A stretch of 64,000 nucleotides of DNA from Herbidospora yilanensis (GTDB lineage: Bacteria > Actinomycetota > Actinomycetes > Streptosporangiales > Streptosporangiaceae): NCBI RefSeq assembly GCF_001570565.1, contig NZ_BBXE01000013.1, forward strand, positions 186,001 through 250,000, written 5' to 3'. Below are positions 12,421 to 21,666 of the stretch, piece by piece (within the stretch, counting starts at the first letter, position 1; each line of letters begins with the position of its first letter). The position numbers and the translations under genes were made by a program. Under the pieces are notes generated by a model that saw only the letters and a program-made list of their open reading frames with translations, had not been told where the DNA came from and did no database searches.

Positions 12421-13223
12421 CTAGCCGGCCAACCGGCGGCGGACTTCTTCAATACGTGCGGCGATGGTGGTGTCGATGATCTCGTCCCCGATCTTGATCG
12501 AGAACCCACCGAGCACCTTCGGGTCCACCTCGACATTCAGGTGGACGTCTCGGCCGTAAGTGGCCCGCAGCCAGTTCGCCAGCCGCTGCTTCTGCGCGTC
12601 GGACAGCAGCACCGCGCTGGTGACGACCGCCACCAGTCGCTGCCGCTGAAGGGCGACGAGGCGGCCGAACTCCTCCAGGCCTCGTTCCAGGCTACGTCCG
12701 CGCGGGTGTGCGGCGACCTGGGAGACGAGACGCAGGGTGGTCGGCGCGACCTTGGCCCCGAGCAGGTCGGCCAGGAGCGACTCCTTGCCGGTGGCGGCCG
12801 GGTCGGCCAGCGCGCGGCGCAGGTCGGGGTTGGCGGCGAGGATGCGGCCGAACCGGAACAGCTCGTCTTCGACGTCGTCGAGACGGCCGGACCCTTCGGC
12901 CTCGCTCGCGGCGGCGATCACGCCGAGCCGCTCCACGGCGTCGGCGAGGTCACCGGAGCGCGACCACTTGGCCTCGACCGCGGCCACCGTCGTCTCCAGC
13001 GCCGCCGTCGAGACCTTGCCCTCAAGCAGCGCGCGGATGGTCTGCGCCTTCTGCTCGGCCGGACGCGACGGGTCGGAGAGCGAGCGGCGCAGGCCGGGCT
13101 CCCGGTCGAAAAGCGAGGCGACCGCGAAGAGCTCATCGGCCAGCGTGCCCAGGTCGGCCGACCCGGCCACGCTGTTGAAACGCTCCTCGACGTCGACCAG
13201 AGAGGTCCTGCTCAGGCCCTGCA

Positions 13224-13224
<1 letters not shown>
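12421..13224 (-). CDS. atpH: ATP synthase subunit delta
   Basis: A 267-residue delta subunit (OSCP) that fixes the F1 head to the peripheral stalk. It is longer than the enterobacterial protein (about 180), as is normal for streptomycete-type delta. It is not fused to a b subunit as in mycobacteria. The C-terminal part [19 protein letters not shown] followed by [19 protein letters not shown] is the conserved OSCP end. Its ATG shares one base with the atpF stop (TGATG). Confidence 0.95.
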
Positions 13225-13784
<560 letters not shown>

Positions 13785-13801
13785 TCAGATGGGATAACGC
13801 G

Positions 13802-14078
<277 letters not shown>

Positions 14079-14100
14079 TCTGGTCACGTCAGTGGGTGGT

Positions 14101-14895
14101 TCAGTGGTCCGCGTGCAGCGAGCCGCCGATGTACATCGCGGCCAGCATCGTGAAGAGGAACGCCTGCAGGAACTGGATGAAGATCTCGAAGCCGGTCATC
14201 AGCGTCGTCATGAGGAAGCCGACCACGCCGAGCGGCGCACCGAGCGGGGTGAGCTGCTCGAAGAGGAAGTGGAAGCCGACGCTCGCGAAGAAGGCCAGGA
14301 TGAGGTGGCCGGCGAACATGTTGGCGAACAGTCGGACCGCGTGGGTGAACGGCGCGAGAACGAGGTTCGAGATCAGCTCCAGCGGCGCCATCAGGACGTA
14401 GACGCCCTTCGGCAGGCCGGGCGGGAACATCATGTTCTTGAAGTAGCCGATCCCGCCCTGGTGCTTGATGCCCAGGTAGACCTTGATGACGTAGATCGTC
14501 ACCGCGAAGATGATCGGGTAGGCGATGTGGGAGTTCACCGGGAGCTGCAGCACCGGGATCACACCGAAGAAGTTCCACAGCAGGATCAGCAGGAACAGCG
14601 AGAGGAGCAGCGGCATCCAGCGCTCGGCGTCCTTGCCCAGGAACGGGCGGGCACACTGGTCGCGGACGAACGTGTAGCCGTATTCACCGATGTTCTGGAT
14701 GCCCCGCGGCACCAGCTTCGGCTTGGCGAAAGCGGTCCAGGCGAGCACGCAGATGATCAGGGCGCCGATCACCGCGAGCAGTACCGGCTTGGTGAGCCAG
14801 ACGGGCGCTCCGGAGTAAAGCGGCGGGAAATTGAAGATCTCCGGCCCGGGAGCCTGGAATTCTCCGTCAGCGGCGAGGAGCGTCAGCGTAGTCAC
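14101..14895 (-). CDS. atpB: ATP synthase Fo subunit a
   Basis: A 264-residue membrane protein forming the proton half-channels of Fo. Several hydrophobic helices are clear. The conserved helix with the essential Arg is AVRLFANMFAGHLILAFF (Arg in AVRLFANM), and the C-terminal helix FEIFIQFLQAFLFTMLAAMY is diagnostic. GTG start at 14895 with GAAGGG upstream. It is the first structural gene of the synthase after the two small I/Z-type genes. Confidence 0.97.
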   Translation of the reverse strand: MTTLTLLAADGEFQAPGPEIFNFPPLYSGAPVWLTKPVLLAVIGALIICVLAWTAFAKPKLVPRGIQNIGEYGYTFVRDQCARPFLGKDAERWMPLLLSLFLLILLWNFFGVIPVLQLPVNSHIAYPIIFAVTIYVIKVYLGIKHQGGIGYFKNMMFPPGLPKGVYVLMAPLELISNLVLAPFTHAVRLFANMFAGHLILAFFASVGFHFLFEQLTPLGAPLGVVGFLMTTLMTGFEIFIQFLQAFLFTMLAAMYIGGSLHADH

Positions 14896-14956
14896 GCGGC
14901 GTTCCCTTCAACGTCGTGGACCATCATTGGAAGAATCAGAGCTTGTGCGGGCGCGT

Positions 14957-15172
14957 TCAGCGGCCGTGCTTGAGGTAGACGAGCCAGCAGGCCAGCCCTA
15001 CCCCGATAACCACACCTATGGGGATGAACGCGTGCACGCCCGTCCAATGGCTCAGCAACCAGCCGAGGCCACCCCAAAGCAGCATTCCCGACAGCAGATA
15101 GCTGGGTACTGACCAGGCGGCGTCGGCGAAGTCGCGGCCGTCGTCCTCGGGCCTGCGCTGCTTCTCGCTCAT
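14957..15172 (-). CDS. AtpZ/AtpI-like small membrane protein
   Basis: A 71-residue protein with a charged N-terminus and two membrane helices (about YLLSGMLLWGGLGWLLS and FIPIGVVIGVGLACWLVYL). Small two-helix proteins of the AtpZ/AtpI group stand before atpB in many bacteria and are linked to c-ring assembly or Mg/Ca handling. ATG 15172 is used; a GTG nine bases upstream (15181) is an alternative. The family assignment rests on size, topology and position. Confidence 0.75.
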   Translation of the reverse strand: MSEKQRRPEDDGRDFADAAWSVPSYLLSGMLLWGGLGWLLSHWTGVHAFIPIGVVIGVGLACWLVYLKHGR

Positions 15173-15223
15173 CGCGGGCACGACGATAGCAGGGACCGCA
15201 AGGACTAGTCATATCGGACCCCA

Positions 15224-15643
15224 TCAGTTGCCCTGACCGGGAACTTTGGAGTCTGGTTCGACGTACAGGAGCTTCAGCTTCATGAAGCCGCGCATCTCGC
15301 CGAACGTCCACACCACGGTGAGGACGATCACACTCCAAGCGAATGCCTTGGGGTCGAAGACGGTGGTCGTCTCGAATGCCCTGAGTGTGATCATGATAGC
15401 GATCACCTTGACGAGATAGCTCAAAACGGCCGAAGCGAACATGGCCATCGGCGAGATCCGGCCCGCCCAGGTGACCACGATGAGCCCGACCGTGAAGAAG
15501 ACGGCCACCAGGCCCAGCGCGATGACGGCGCCGAGCGCGCCCGTGAATCCGGCGAAGATCGCCGACACGATGGCCGCGATCACCCCGACCGCCACCGTTG
15601 GCACGGCGGCGCCCTTGAGAACACGCACGTCGTTGGCCTGCAT
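15224..15643 (-). CDS. atpI: ATP synthase protein I-like membrane protein
   Basis: A 139-residue protein with four hydrophobic helices and a basic/polar C-terminus. Its size, topology and place at the head of the atp operon match actinobacterial AtpI, an accessory factor thought to help c-ring assembly. ATG 15643 has GGAG upstream. It is separated from the wecA gene by about 120 bp, where the operon promoter most likely lies. Confidence 0.8.
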   Translation of the reverse strand: MQANDVRVLKGAAVPTVAVGVIAAIVSAIFAGFTGALGAVIALGLVAVFFTVGLIVVTWAGRISPMAMFASAVLSYLVKVIAIMITLRAFETTTVFDPKAFAWSVIVLTVVWTFGEMRGFMKLKLLYVEPDSKVPGQGN

Positions 15644-15762
15644 GGACGACTCCAGAACATGTTGTCAACCGAGCGTTTGCTTCGCCCAGGCTATGGGTTG
15701 CTGTTAGTGAAAGCTATCACAAGCTCCGCGTCACGGGCTTTACCTGGCTTTTCGCGGCGAAT

Positions 15763-16926
15763 TCATCCGATTGTCGCTCGGGGATGGTTCGCCGGCGGGT
15801 TGTCCGGCCGGTCGGCGGCATGTGCCCCCTTGCGCCCCTTCGGCCGCGAGAGCACCAGCAGAACCGCGATGGCGACGACGCTGATCAGCGGGAACAGGAT
15901 CAGCGGCACCCCTTCGAGCGACAGGCCCACGATCGTGAACGCGAAGATGAACGTCCACGCGTACATGATCAGGACGCTCCGCCGGTGGGAGTGGCCGATG
16001 TCGAGCAGCCGGTGGTGCAGGTGCCCCCGGTCGGGCGCGAACGGCGACAGACCTTCGCTCGTACGCCGGATCACCGCCATGATCAGGTCGGTCAGCGGCA
16101 ACACGACCACCGCGAGCGGCAGCAGCGGCAGCACCAGCGCGAACCGGTTGACGTCGAGCGCGGTCGTCGGCACCGACGAGGTGATGGTCACCAGCGAGGT
16201 GGCCAGGACCAGCCCGATCAGCATCGAGCCGGTGTCGCCCATGAAGATCTTGGCCGGATTGAAGTTGTGGGGCAGGAACCCCAGGCACATGCCGACGAGC
16301 AGGGCGGCGACCACGGCCGTCAGGTTGATGCGGGTCTGCTGCTGGTCCTGCGACAACACCATGGAGTAGACCAATGTGGCCATGGCGGCGATGCCGACGA
16401 TGCCGGCCGCCAGGCCGTCGAGCCCGTCGACGAAGTTGACCGCGTTGATGGCGACCACCACGACCAGGATCGTCATCACGGCCTGCAGGTTCGAGTCGAG
16501 GAAGACGTTGCCGCCCATGCTCTCGGGCAGCGGCAGCGACCGCAGCGACACCCCGTAGTAGACCAGCAGGCCGCCGGCGGCGACCTGCCCGCCCAGCTTG
16601 ACCAGGGCGTCCATGCCCAGCCAGTCGTCGAGGAAGCCGGTCACCACGATCAGCCCACCGGCGGCGAGCAGCGCGGGCGTGGTCTGACCCGACTGTTCGA
16701 GATAGAGGGCACTGCCCACCCACGGCAGGTGGGAGGCGGCCAGCAGCCCGGCGGCCATGCCGCCGAACATGGCCAGGCCGCCAAGCCGGGGCGTCGGCAC
16801 CTTGTGCACATCGCGCTCCCTGACCTCGGGAGCGGCGCCGATGCGCAGCGCGAAGGCCCGGACCGGAGGCACCAGCAGGTAGGTGACAACGGCAGTGACA
16901 AGGCCCACGAAGAAGTATTCGCGCAC
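15763..16926 (-). CDS. wecA: MraY/WecA-type polyprenyl-phosphate glycosyl-1-phosphate transferase
   Basis: A 387-residue polytopic enzyme of about eleven membrane spans that moves a sugar-1-phosphate, probably GlcNAc-1-P, from a UDP-sugar to undecaprenyl/decaprenyl phosphate at the inner face of the membrane. Family motifs are PTPRLGGLAMF (substrate loop), NFVDGLDGLAAG (Mg-binding Asp), FMGDTGSMLIG and the WecA-type histidine motif HLHHRLLDIGHS. The GTG at 16926 (VREYFF) matches the usual start of actinobacterial homologues; a GTG at 16977 is possible. It would begin a lipid-linked glycan. The accessory glycosyltransferases further along could act on such a carrier, but that is inference. Confidence 0.9.
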   Translation of the reverse strand: MREYFFVGLVTAVVTYLLVPPVRAFALRIGAAPEVRERDVHKVPTPRLGGLAMFGGMAAGLLAASHLPWVGSALYLEQSGQTTPALLAAGGLIVVTGFLDDWLGMDALVKLGGQVAAGGLLVYYGVSLRSLPLPESMGGNVFLDSNLQAVMTILVVVVAINAVNFVDGLDGLAAGIVGIAAMATLVYSMVLSQDQQQTRINLTAVVAALLVGMCLGFLPHNFNPAKIFMGDTGSMLIGLVLATSLVTITSSVPTTALDVNRFALVLPLLPLAVVVLPLTDLIMAVIRRTSEGLSPFAPDRGHLHHRLLDIGHSHRRSVLIMYAWTFIFAFTIVGLSLEGVPLILFPLISVVAIAVLLVLSRPKGRKGAHAADRPDNPPANHPRATIG

Positions 16927-17008
16927 GGCACCAGTTTCCCGGATCAACGGACCAGTTGAGACGGGCGAAATATTCACACCATCTCTTTGCGACGACGCTA
17001 GCGCAGCT

Positions 17009-17395
17009 TTACGAGTAGGCGTGCGGCGCGCCGGCCTTGCTCGGCACCCACCGGGGGGTGTCGGCGGCCTCGTCGCTGATCGAGGTGAGCACGGCCTGCC
17101 GGTAGAGCCCGAGGCGGGTGCGCCATTCGGAGATCTGCTCGACGTACCGTTTGGCGACGGGGGCGTCCCAGGTGTCGGCGCTGCGCGCCAGCGTGTAGGG
17201 CCGGTCGAGCAACGTCGAGATCTTCTCCATCAGCGGCATGACCTGGAACCACAGATCGACCAGGCGCTGGTATTCGGGGTTGAACACCCAGGTCGTCGCC
17301 TGGCCGCCCGGAACCAGCAGGTCGGTCCCGTTCGCGGCGGGCGGGGTCTCCCCCGGCTGCAGCGGCCGGGGCGCGGGCGGGTCGAGATAACTCAT
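17009..17395 (-). CDS. WXG100-like small protein of unknown function
   Basis: A 128-residue protein with a Pro-rich N-terminus (about 1-40) and a helical rest. The stretch around ADTWDAPVAKRYVEQISEWR has the W-x(3)-A-x(2)-Y-x(5)-W spacing seen in WXG100-like helical hairpins secreted by type VII (ESX) systems. No signal peptide is present. It starts 9 bp after the stop of the large repeat protein on the same strand and must be cotranscribed with it. The ESX link is inference from helix pattern and pairing; no EccC or other secretion gene lies in the window. Confidence 0.65.
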   Translation of the reverse strand: MSYLDPPAPRPLQPGETPPAANGTDLLVPGGQATTWVFNPEYQRLVDLWFQVMPLMEKISTLLDRPYTLARSADTWDAPVAKRYVEQISEWRTRLGLYRQAVLTSISDEAADTPRWVPSKAGAPHAYS

Positions 17396-17404
17396 CGGAT
17401 CTCC

Positions 17405-20059
17405 TTACGCGGGCTGACCGGGGGCGACGGAACCGGCGGGGCCGTCGGGCTCGATGTCCTCGGGCACCCATTCGCCCGTGCCCCACTCCCCCGCCGGCAC
17501 GGAGACACTCGGCATGTCGACCGGCTCGATCTGTGCGTGGATGTCCATCAGCGCGACGATCGCCGCGTCGGAGACCGGTTTCGCCGGGGCGGAGAGGACA
17601 TCGCCGGGCTGCTCGGCGGCCAGCCGCCGGGGATCGGATTGGTCTGGACCATTCCCCGAGGTCCCCTGCGCCGGACCGGCGCCGTCACCGGCCCCGCCTC
17701 CCGCGGGACCGCCCTCCGAACCGGAACCCATGGACGGGGTGTCCTGGGCGCCGATCTGGTCGTCGAACCCGAGCAAAGCGCGAAGTGCCTGGTCGGAGAC
17801 GGGTTCGGCCGGAGCCCACAGGACGTCGCCGGGCTGTTCGGCGGCCGGCCTCCTCGGGTCGACGTCGCCACCGGCGTGGCTCGCCGACGTGGTCTGGGCG
17901 GCGGCCGGGCCTGACGCGGAATGGTCTGAACCATTTCCAGCAGGGCCGTGACCGGGCCCGCCGACCGCGCCGTCACCGGTCACGGACGGCATCTCCTGCG
18001 GCCCGATCTGGGAGTCGATGTTCAGCAGCGCGCCGAGGGCTTGGTCGGAGATCGGGTTGGCGGGGGCGGACAGGACGTCACCGGGCTGCTCGGCGGCGAG
18101 CTTCTTGGGGTCGATCTCGGGCTGACCGGTGGGTGCGGCCGGGCCTGCGGACCCGGCATGACCGGTGGAGCCGGGCTGGTCGGCGGGGCCGGTCTGGCCT
18201 GCGGAGCCGGTGTGCCCTGTGGAACCGGGCTGGCCTGCGGATCCAGCGTGACCCGTGGAGGGTTGATCAGCGGGCCCGGTCTGGCCCGCCGCGCCGTAGT
18301 GGCCGTCGGCCGACAGGCCCGCCGGGCCGTAGTGGGCCATGGTCGGACCGGTCGTGAATCCTGCCTGCCCAGTGGTCGAACCATTCGCCGCCGGATTGTT
18401 ACCGCCCTGCGGACCGCACTGACCGTCCTTTCCGCCCTGCGGGCCGGACGCATCGCCATCGGCGGGCGTGTCGCCGGTCTGCTGGGAGCCGCCGTCGTTC
18501 CCGCCCTGCGGGCCGGACACGGCACCGCTGTGCGAATTGCCGGAGTCGCCCCCGGGAGGCGTCTGCTGGGAGCCGCCGTCGTTCGCCGCGGACGGGTTGC
18601 CACCCGCGCCCGACGCCGACCCGCTTCCGTCGGTGACCGAAGGCATGCCCTGCGGGCCGATCTGCGAGTCGTTGCCGATGAGCGTGCCGAGCGCCTGGTC
18701 GGAGATCGGGTTGGCCGGGGCGGACAGCACGTCGCCGGGCTGGGCGGCGGCCAGGGCCTTCGGGTCGACGGCGTCACCGCTCACCAGCGTCGTGTCGGCC
18801 GGCAATTGGGGGGCGGAGGACAGGAACGGGTCTTCCGTGACGTTGTCGGCGGCGGTGCCCACATACGCGCCGTTGGGATCACCCGGTGCCAGTCCCGGCT
18901 GGGGCGGCGGCTGGGTAACGGGGTTGCCCTTGAGGAAGGGGTCTTCGGTCACGTTGTCGGCGGCCGTGCCCACATACGCGCCCATCGGGTCACCCGGGGC
19001 CAGACCCGGCTGCGGCGCGGGCGGCGTCACGGGGTTGCCCTTGAGATAAGGGTCTTCGGTCACGTTGTCGGCCGCCGTGCCCACATACGCGCCCATCGGG
19101 TCACCGGGGGCCAGGCCCTGCTGGGGGGCGGGCTGGGCGGCGGTGGGGTTGTTCTTGAGGAAGGGGTCTTCGGTCACGTTGTCGGCCGCCGTGCCCACAT
19201 AGGGGCCCATGGGGTCGCCCGGGTCGAGGCCGGGCTGGGGGACGGGGTGTTTGACCGTGGGCTCCAGCGGTTCGACGTAGCCCGGCCTGCCGTCGGGCTG
19301 AGGGCCGCCGGAGGGCTGCGTACCGGCGGGTTGGGCGGCGTCGTCGATCGGGCGGACCACTTCGAGGTCCTGGTTGAGCGGGTAGGAGACCACCTTCGTC
19401 CCGTCGACGTTGAGCACGACCCGGCCCTGCGTCTGGTCGATGTCGTCGGGATGGTCTTTCTTCGGCGTGTCGATCGGCTCCTCCTTCGGAGGAGGCGTCT
19501 CGCCCTTCGGAGGCGGGGTCTCGCCCTCGCTCTTCTTGGGCGGCGGGTTACCGTCGTCACTCCTGCCGGGAGCGGCCGTCTCGGTGTCGCCCTTCTTCGG
19601 AGGTGCGGTCTCCGTGTCGCCCTTCTTCGGGGGCGTGGTCTCGGTGTCGCCCTTCTTCGGGGGTTCCGTCTCGCCCGTCGGCTTCTTCGGCGGTTCTGCG
19701 TCGCCGGACGGCTGCTTGGGCGGTTCGGTCTCCCCCGCCGGCTTCTTCGGCGGTTCGGAGTCGCCCGTGGCCGGCTTGGGGACGGGGTTGGCGTCGCCGG
19801 ACGTCGTCGGGTTGGGCCGGGTGCCCGGTTCGCGTTCCCGCTTCTCCAGGAGGGCCAGGCGGGCGGTGACGTCCTTGTCCATTTCGGCGATGGCGTCGGC
19901 CACCGCCGACGGGCGGTAGGTCACCGCGGCGGGCACGCCCGCGTTGCGGACCGTGGTGGTCGCCTTGGCCTCGATGGTCTCCATCTCCTTGGCCGCGCGT
20001 CGCAGCTCGGCCAGGAGATCGCGGACCAGTTTGGGGTCCATCCCATCGATCTTGGGCAT
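17405..20059 (-). CDS. Large Pro/Gly-rich repeat protein with helical N-terminus
   Basis: An 884-residue protein I do not recognise as a named family. Residues 1-78 are helical with no signal peptide, resembling WXG100/EspB-like N-termini. Residues 80-200 are Pro/Lys/Glu-rich with repeats of the type GDTETxPPKK. Residues 205-235 form a short beta-rich patch. Residues 277-413 hold four copies of a 37-38 residue repeat (GLAPGDPMGAYVGTAADNVT...). Four exactly 44-residue repeats lie at 432-475, 650-693, 734-777 and 809-852 (core QPGDVLSAPANPISDQAL), separated by Gly/Ser/Gln-rich linkers such as GPQGGNDGGSQQT and STGHAGSAG. The next gene encodes the WXG100-like partner. It is likely a surface or secreted scaffold; the function is unknown. 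Confidence 0.85.
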   Translation of the reverse strand: MPKIDGMDPKLVRDLLAELRRAAKEMETIEAKATTTVRNAGVPAAVTYRPSAVADAIAEMDKDVTARLALLEKREREPGTRPNPTTSGDANPVPKPATGDSEPPKKPAGETEPPKQPSGDAEPPKKPTGETEPPKKGDTETTPPKKGDTETAPPKKGDTETAAPGRSDDGNPPPKKSEGETPPPKGETPPPKEEPIDTPKKDHPDDIDQTQGRVVLNVDGTKVVSYPLNQDLEVVRPIDDAAQPAGTQPSGGPQPDGRPGYVEPLEPTVKHPVPQPGLDPGDPMGPYVGTAADNVTEDPFLKNNPTAAQPAPQQGLAPGDPMGAYVGTAADNVTEDPYLKGNPVTPPAPQPGLAPGDPMGAYVGTAADNVTEDPFLKGNPVTQPPPQPGLAPGDPNGAYVGTAADNVTEDPFLSSAPQLPADTTLVSGDAVDPKALAAAQPGDVLSAPANPISDQALGTLIGNDSQIGPQGMPSVTDGSGSASGAGGNPSAANDGGSQQTPPGGDSGNSHSGAVSGPQGGNDGGSQQTGDTPADGDASGPQGGKDGQCGPQGGNNPAANGSTTGQAGFTTGPTMAHYGPAGLSADGHYGAAGQTGPADQPSTGHAGSAGQPGSTGHTGSAGQTGPADQPGSTGHAGSAGPAAPTGQPEIDPKKLAAEQPGDVLSAPANPISDQALGALLNIDSQIGPQEMPSVTGDGAVGGPGHGPAGNGSDHSASGPAAAQTTSASHAGGDVDPRRPAAEQPGDVLWAPAEPVSDQALRALLGFDDQIGAQDTPSMGSGSEGGPAGGGAGDGAGPAQGTSGNGPDQSDPRRLAAEQPGDVLSAPAKPVSDAAIVALMDIHAQIEPVDMPSVSVPAGEWGTGEWVPEDIEPDGPAGSVAPGQPA
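17504..18766 (-). repeat. Four copies of an exact 44-residue repeat, dispersed
   Basis: Copies occupy 18635-18766, 17981-18112, 17729-17860 and 17504-17635. Each starts D-P-(K/R), has the core A-A-x-Q-P-G-D-V-L-x-A-P-A-x-P-(I/V)-S-D and ends I-x-(P/A)-x-x-x-P-S-(V/M). All four are 44 residues with no gap, while the linkers between them differ in length and composition. A fixed-length module of this kind suggests a small folded or ligand-binding unit. Confidence 0.92.
18821..19231 (-). repeat. Four in-frame copies of a 37-residue repeat
   Basis: Within the large repeat protein, copies begin at residues 277, 315, 352 and 389. Each carries G-L-x-P-G-D-P-x-G-x-Y-V-G-T-A-A-D-N-V-T followed by E-D-P-(F/Y)-L, and about 12 variable Pro/Gln/Asn residues. 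The DNA period is 111-114 bp. The invariant core against variable linkers suggests selection on the peptide rather than a very recent DNA duplication. Confidence 0.92.
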
Positions 20060-20146
20060 GCGCCAGCCTCCCGGGGTCGAAAACCTCGACTCACGCTAGG
20101 CCGCCACGCCCCCGGTGACCCGGTGCGATAGCCAGACGGTATGGAT

Positions 20147-20794
20147 CTACTCCTCGGTCGCGAGGTAGCCCACGACACCCCGGAGCTTGTCGACCGGAAC
20201 GCCGCCCTTGCGCAGCACCCGGGGCACCGAGGTGGTCAGGTCGAGGATGGTCGACGGGGTGTTGTCGTTGCACGGCCCGGCGTCGAGGTAGACGGCCACC
20301 GACTGTCCGAGCTGCTCCTCCGCCTCGGCCGCCGTGGTGGCCGGCGGGTTGCCCGAGCGGTTGGCGCTGGAGACGGCCATCGGGCCGGTCTCCTTGAGCA
20401 GGTCGAGGGCCACCTGGTGGAGCGGCATGCGGAGGGCCACGGTGCCCTTGGTCTCGCCGAGGTCCCACTTGAGCGAGCGGTTGGCCTTGAAGACGAGGGT
20501 CAGCGGGCCCGGCCAGAAGGCGTCGATGAGGTCCTGGCCGTGGGTGCCGAGCGACTCGACGAGCGCCCCGGCGGCCCGGACGGTGCCGACGAGGACGGGA
20601 ACCGGCATGTCGGGGCCGCGGCCCTTCGCCGTCAGCAGGGCCCGGACGGCCGAGGGGGTGAAGGCGTCGGCGCCGATGCCGTAGACGGTGTCGGTCGGGA
20701 GGACGATCAGGTCGCCGGCTCTGATGACCGACGCGGCGTCGATGAGGCCCGACTCGCGCTCGCCGGGGTTGGAACAGAGGTATCGGCGGGTCAT
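20147..20794 (-). CDS. tsaC: L-threonylcarbamoyladenylate synthase (Sua5/YrdC/TsaC)
   Basis: A 215-residue enzyme that makes threonylcarbamoyl-AMP from threonine, bicarbonate and ATP, the first step of t6A modification of ANN-decoding tRNAs. The YrdC fold is marked by LIVLPTDTVYGIGADAF near the N-terminus, the KGRGPDMPVPVLV segment with its conserved Lys/Arg, and VSSANRSGNPPATT (SxN motif). It is the short TsaC form without a C-terminal Sua5 domain. It follows prmC by 13 bp on the same strand, the conserved prfA-prmC-tsaC order. Confidence 0.95.
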   Translation of the reverse strand: MTRRYLCSNPGERESGLIDAASVIRAGDLIVLPTDTVYGIGADAFTPSAVRALLTAKGRGPDMPVPVLVGTVRAAGALVESLGTHGQDLIDAFWPGPLTLVFKANRSLKWDLGETKGTVALRMPLHQVALDLLKETGPMAVSSANRSGNPPATTAAEAEEQLGQSVAVYLDAGPCNDNTPSTILDLTTSVPRVLRKGGVPVDKLRGVVGYLATEE

Positions 20795-20807
20795 GTGATC
20801 TCCCTTG

Positions 20808-21662
20808 TCACTCCAGGCCGAACTTGGCCGTCACGAAGCGGTCGCGGCCGGTCAGATCCTGACGCAGGCGGGCGTCGCGCCAGCCGTTGCTCTCAGGGAA
20901 CAGCCAGTAGACCGCGTTGCCCTGCTCGTCGGCGTGCTCCACCGCGACCAGGCCGCCGGGCCGCAGGAGGCGCCGGGCCGTGGCTTCGACCGCCCGGACC
21001 TCTCCCAGGCCGTCGTCGCCCGAGCCGTAGAGGGCACGGCGAGGATCGTAGTCGCGCACCTCGGGGTCGCGGGGCACCGCCCCCGGCGGGATGTAGGGCG
21101 GGTTGCTGATGACCAGGTCGACCTGGCCTTCGAGCTCGGGCAGGCAGTCGGTCAGGTCCTCCGGGTGGAGGGTGGTCCGGCCCTGGCCGTGTTCGAGGAT
21201 GTTGCGCTTGGCCCAGCGGTAGGCCGCCGGGTCGATCTCCACGGCGTGCACCTGCGCGAGCGCGACCTCCTGGGCGATCGACAACGCGATCGCGCCAGAT
21301 CCGGTGCCGAGGTCGACCACGATCGGCGAGGCGACGTCCATCTCGTTGAGGCGGTCGATGGCCCAGCCGACCACGACCTCGGTCTCCGGCCGGGGGATGA
21401 ACACCCCGGGGCCGACCTCAAGTGACAGGTAGCGGAAGAAGGCGCGGCCGGTGATGTGCTGCAGCGGCTCGCGCGACTCCCTCCTGGAGACGCCCTCCCA
21501 GAAGAGGGCGTCGAACTCGGAGTCCTTCACCGTGTGGAGGGTGCCGCGGGTCACGCCGTGGACGAACGCGGCGATCTCCTCGGCGTCGGCGCGCGGCGAC
21601 GGGACACCTGCCTCGGCGAGCCGGGCGGTGGCCAGCGCTATCTCGTCCAGGAGGAAGGTCAT
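20808..21662 (-). CDS. prmC: Release factor N5-glutamine methyltransferase
   Basis: A 284-residue PrmC/HemK. The helical N-terminal domain (about 1-85) recognises the release factor. The Rossmann methyltransferase domain has the SAM-binding VDLGTGSGAIALSIA and the catalytic NPPY in DLVISNPPYIPPG. The enzyme methylates the Gln of the GGQ loop in release factors, and its substrate RF1 is encoded directly upstream with a 4-bp gap, a universal arrangement. Confidence 0.96.
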   Translation of the reverse strand: MTFLLDEIALATARLAEAGVPSPRADAEEIAAFVHGVTRGTLHTVKDSEFDALFWEGVSRRESREPLQHITGRAFFRYLSLEVGPGVFIPRPETEVVVGWAIDRLNEMDVASPIVVDLGTGSGAIALSIAQEVALAQVHAVEIDPAAYRWAKRNILEHGQGRTTLHPEDLTDCLPELEGQVDLVISNPPYIPPGAVPRDPEVRDYDPRRALYGSGDDGLGEVRAVEATARRLLRPGGLVAVEHADEQGNAVYWLFPESNGWRDARLRQDLTGRDRFVTAKFGLE

Positions 21663-21666
21663 GGGC

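Noticed and set aside
18821-19231. Possible CRISPR array from regular ~111-bp repeats
   Set aside because: The repeats are in-frame protein repeats with variable codons and no short unique spacers.
17948-20131. Plus-strand open frame of over 700 codons opposite the repeat protein
   Set aside because: An antisense shadow of the GC-rich repeats; composition is Gly/Arg-rich without motifs.
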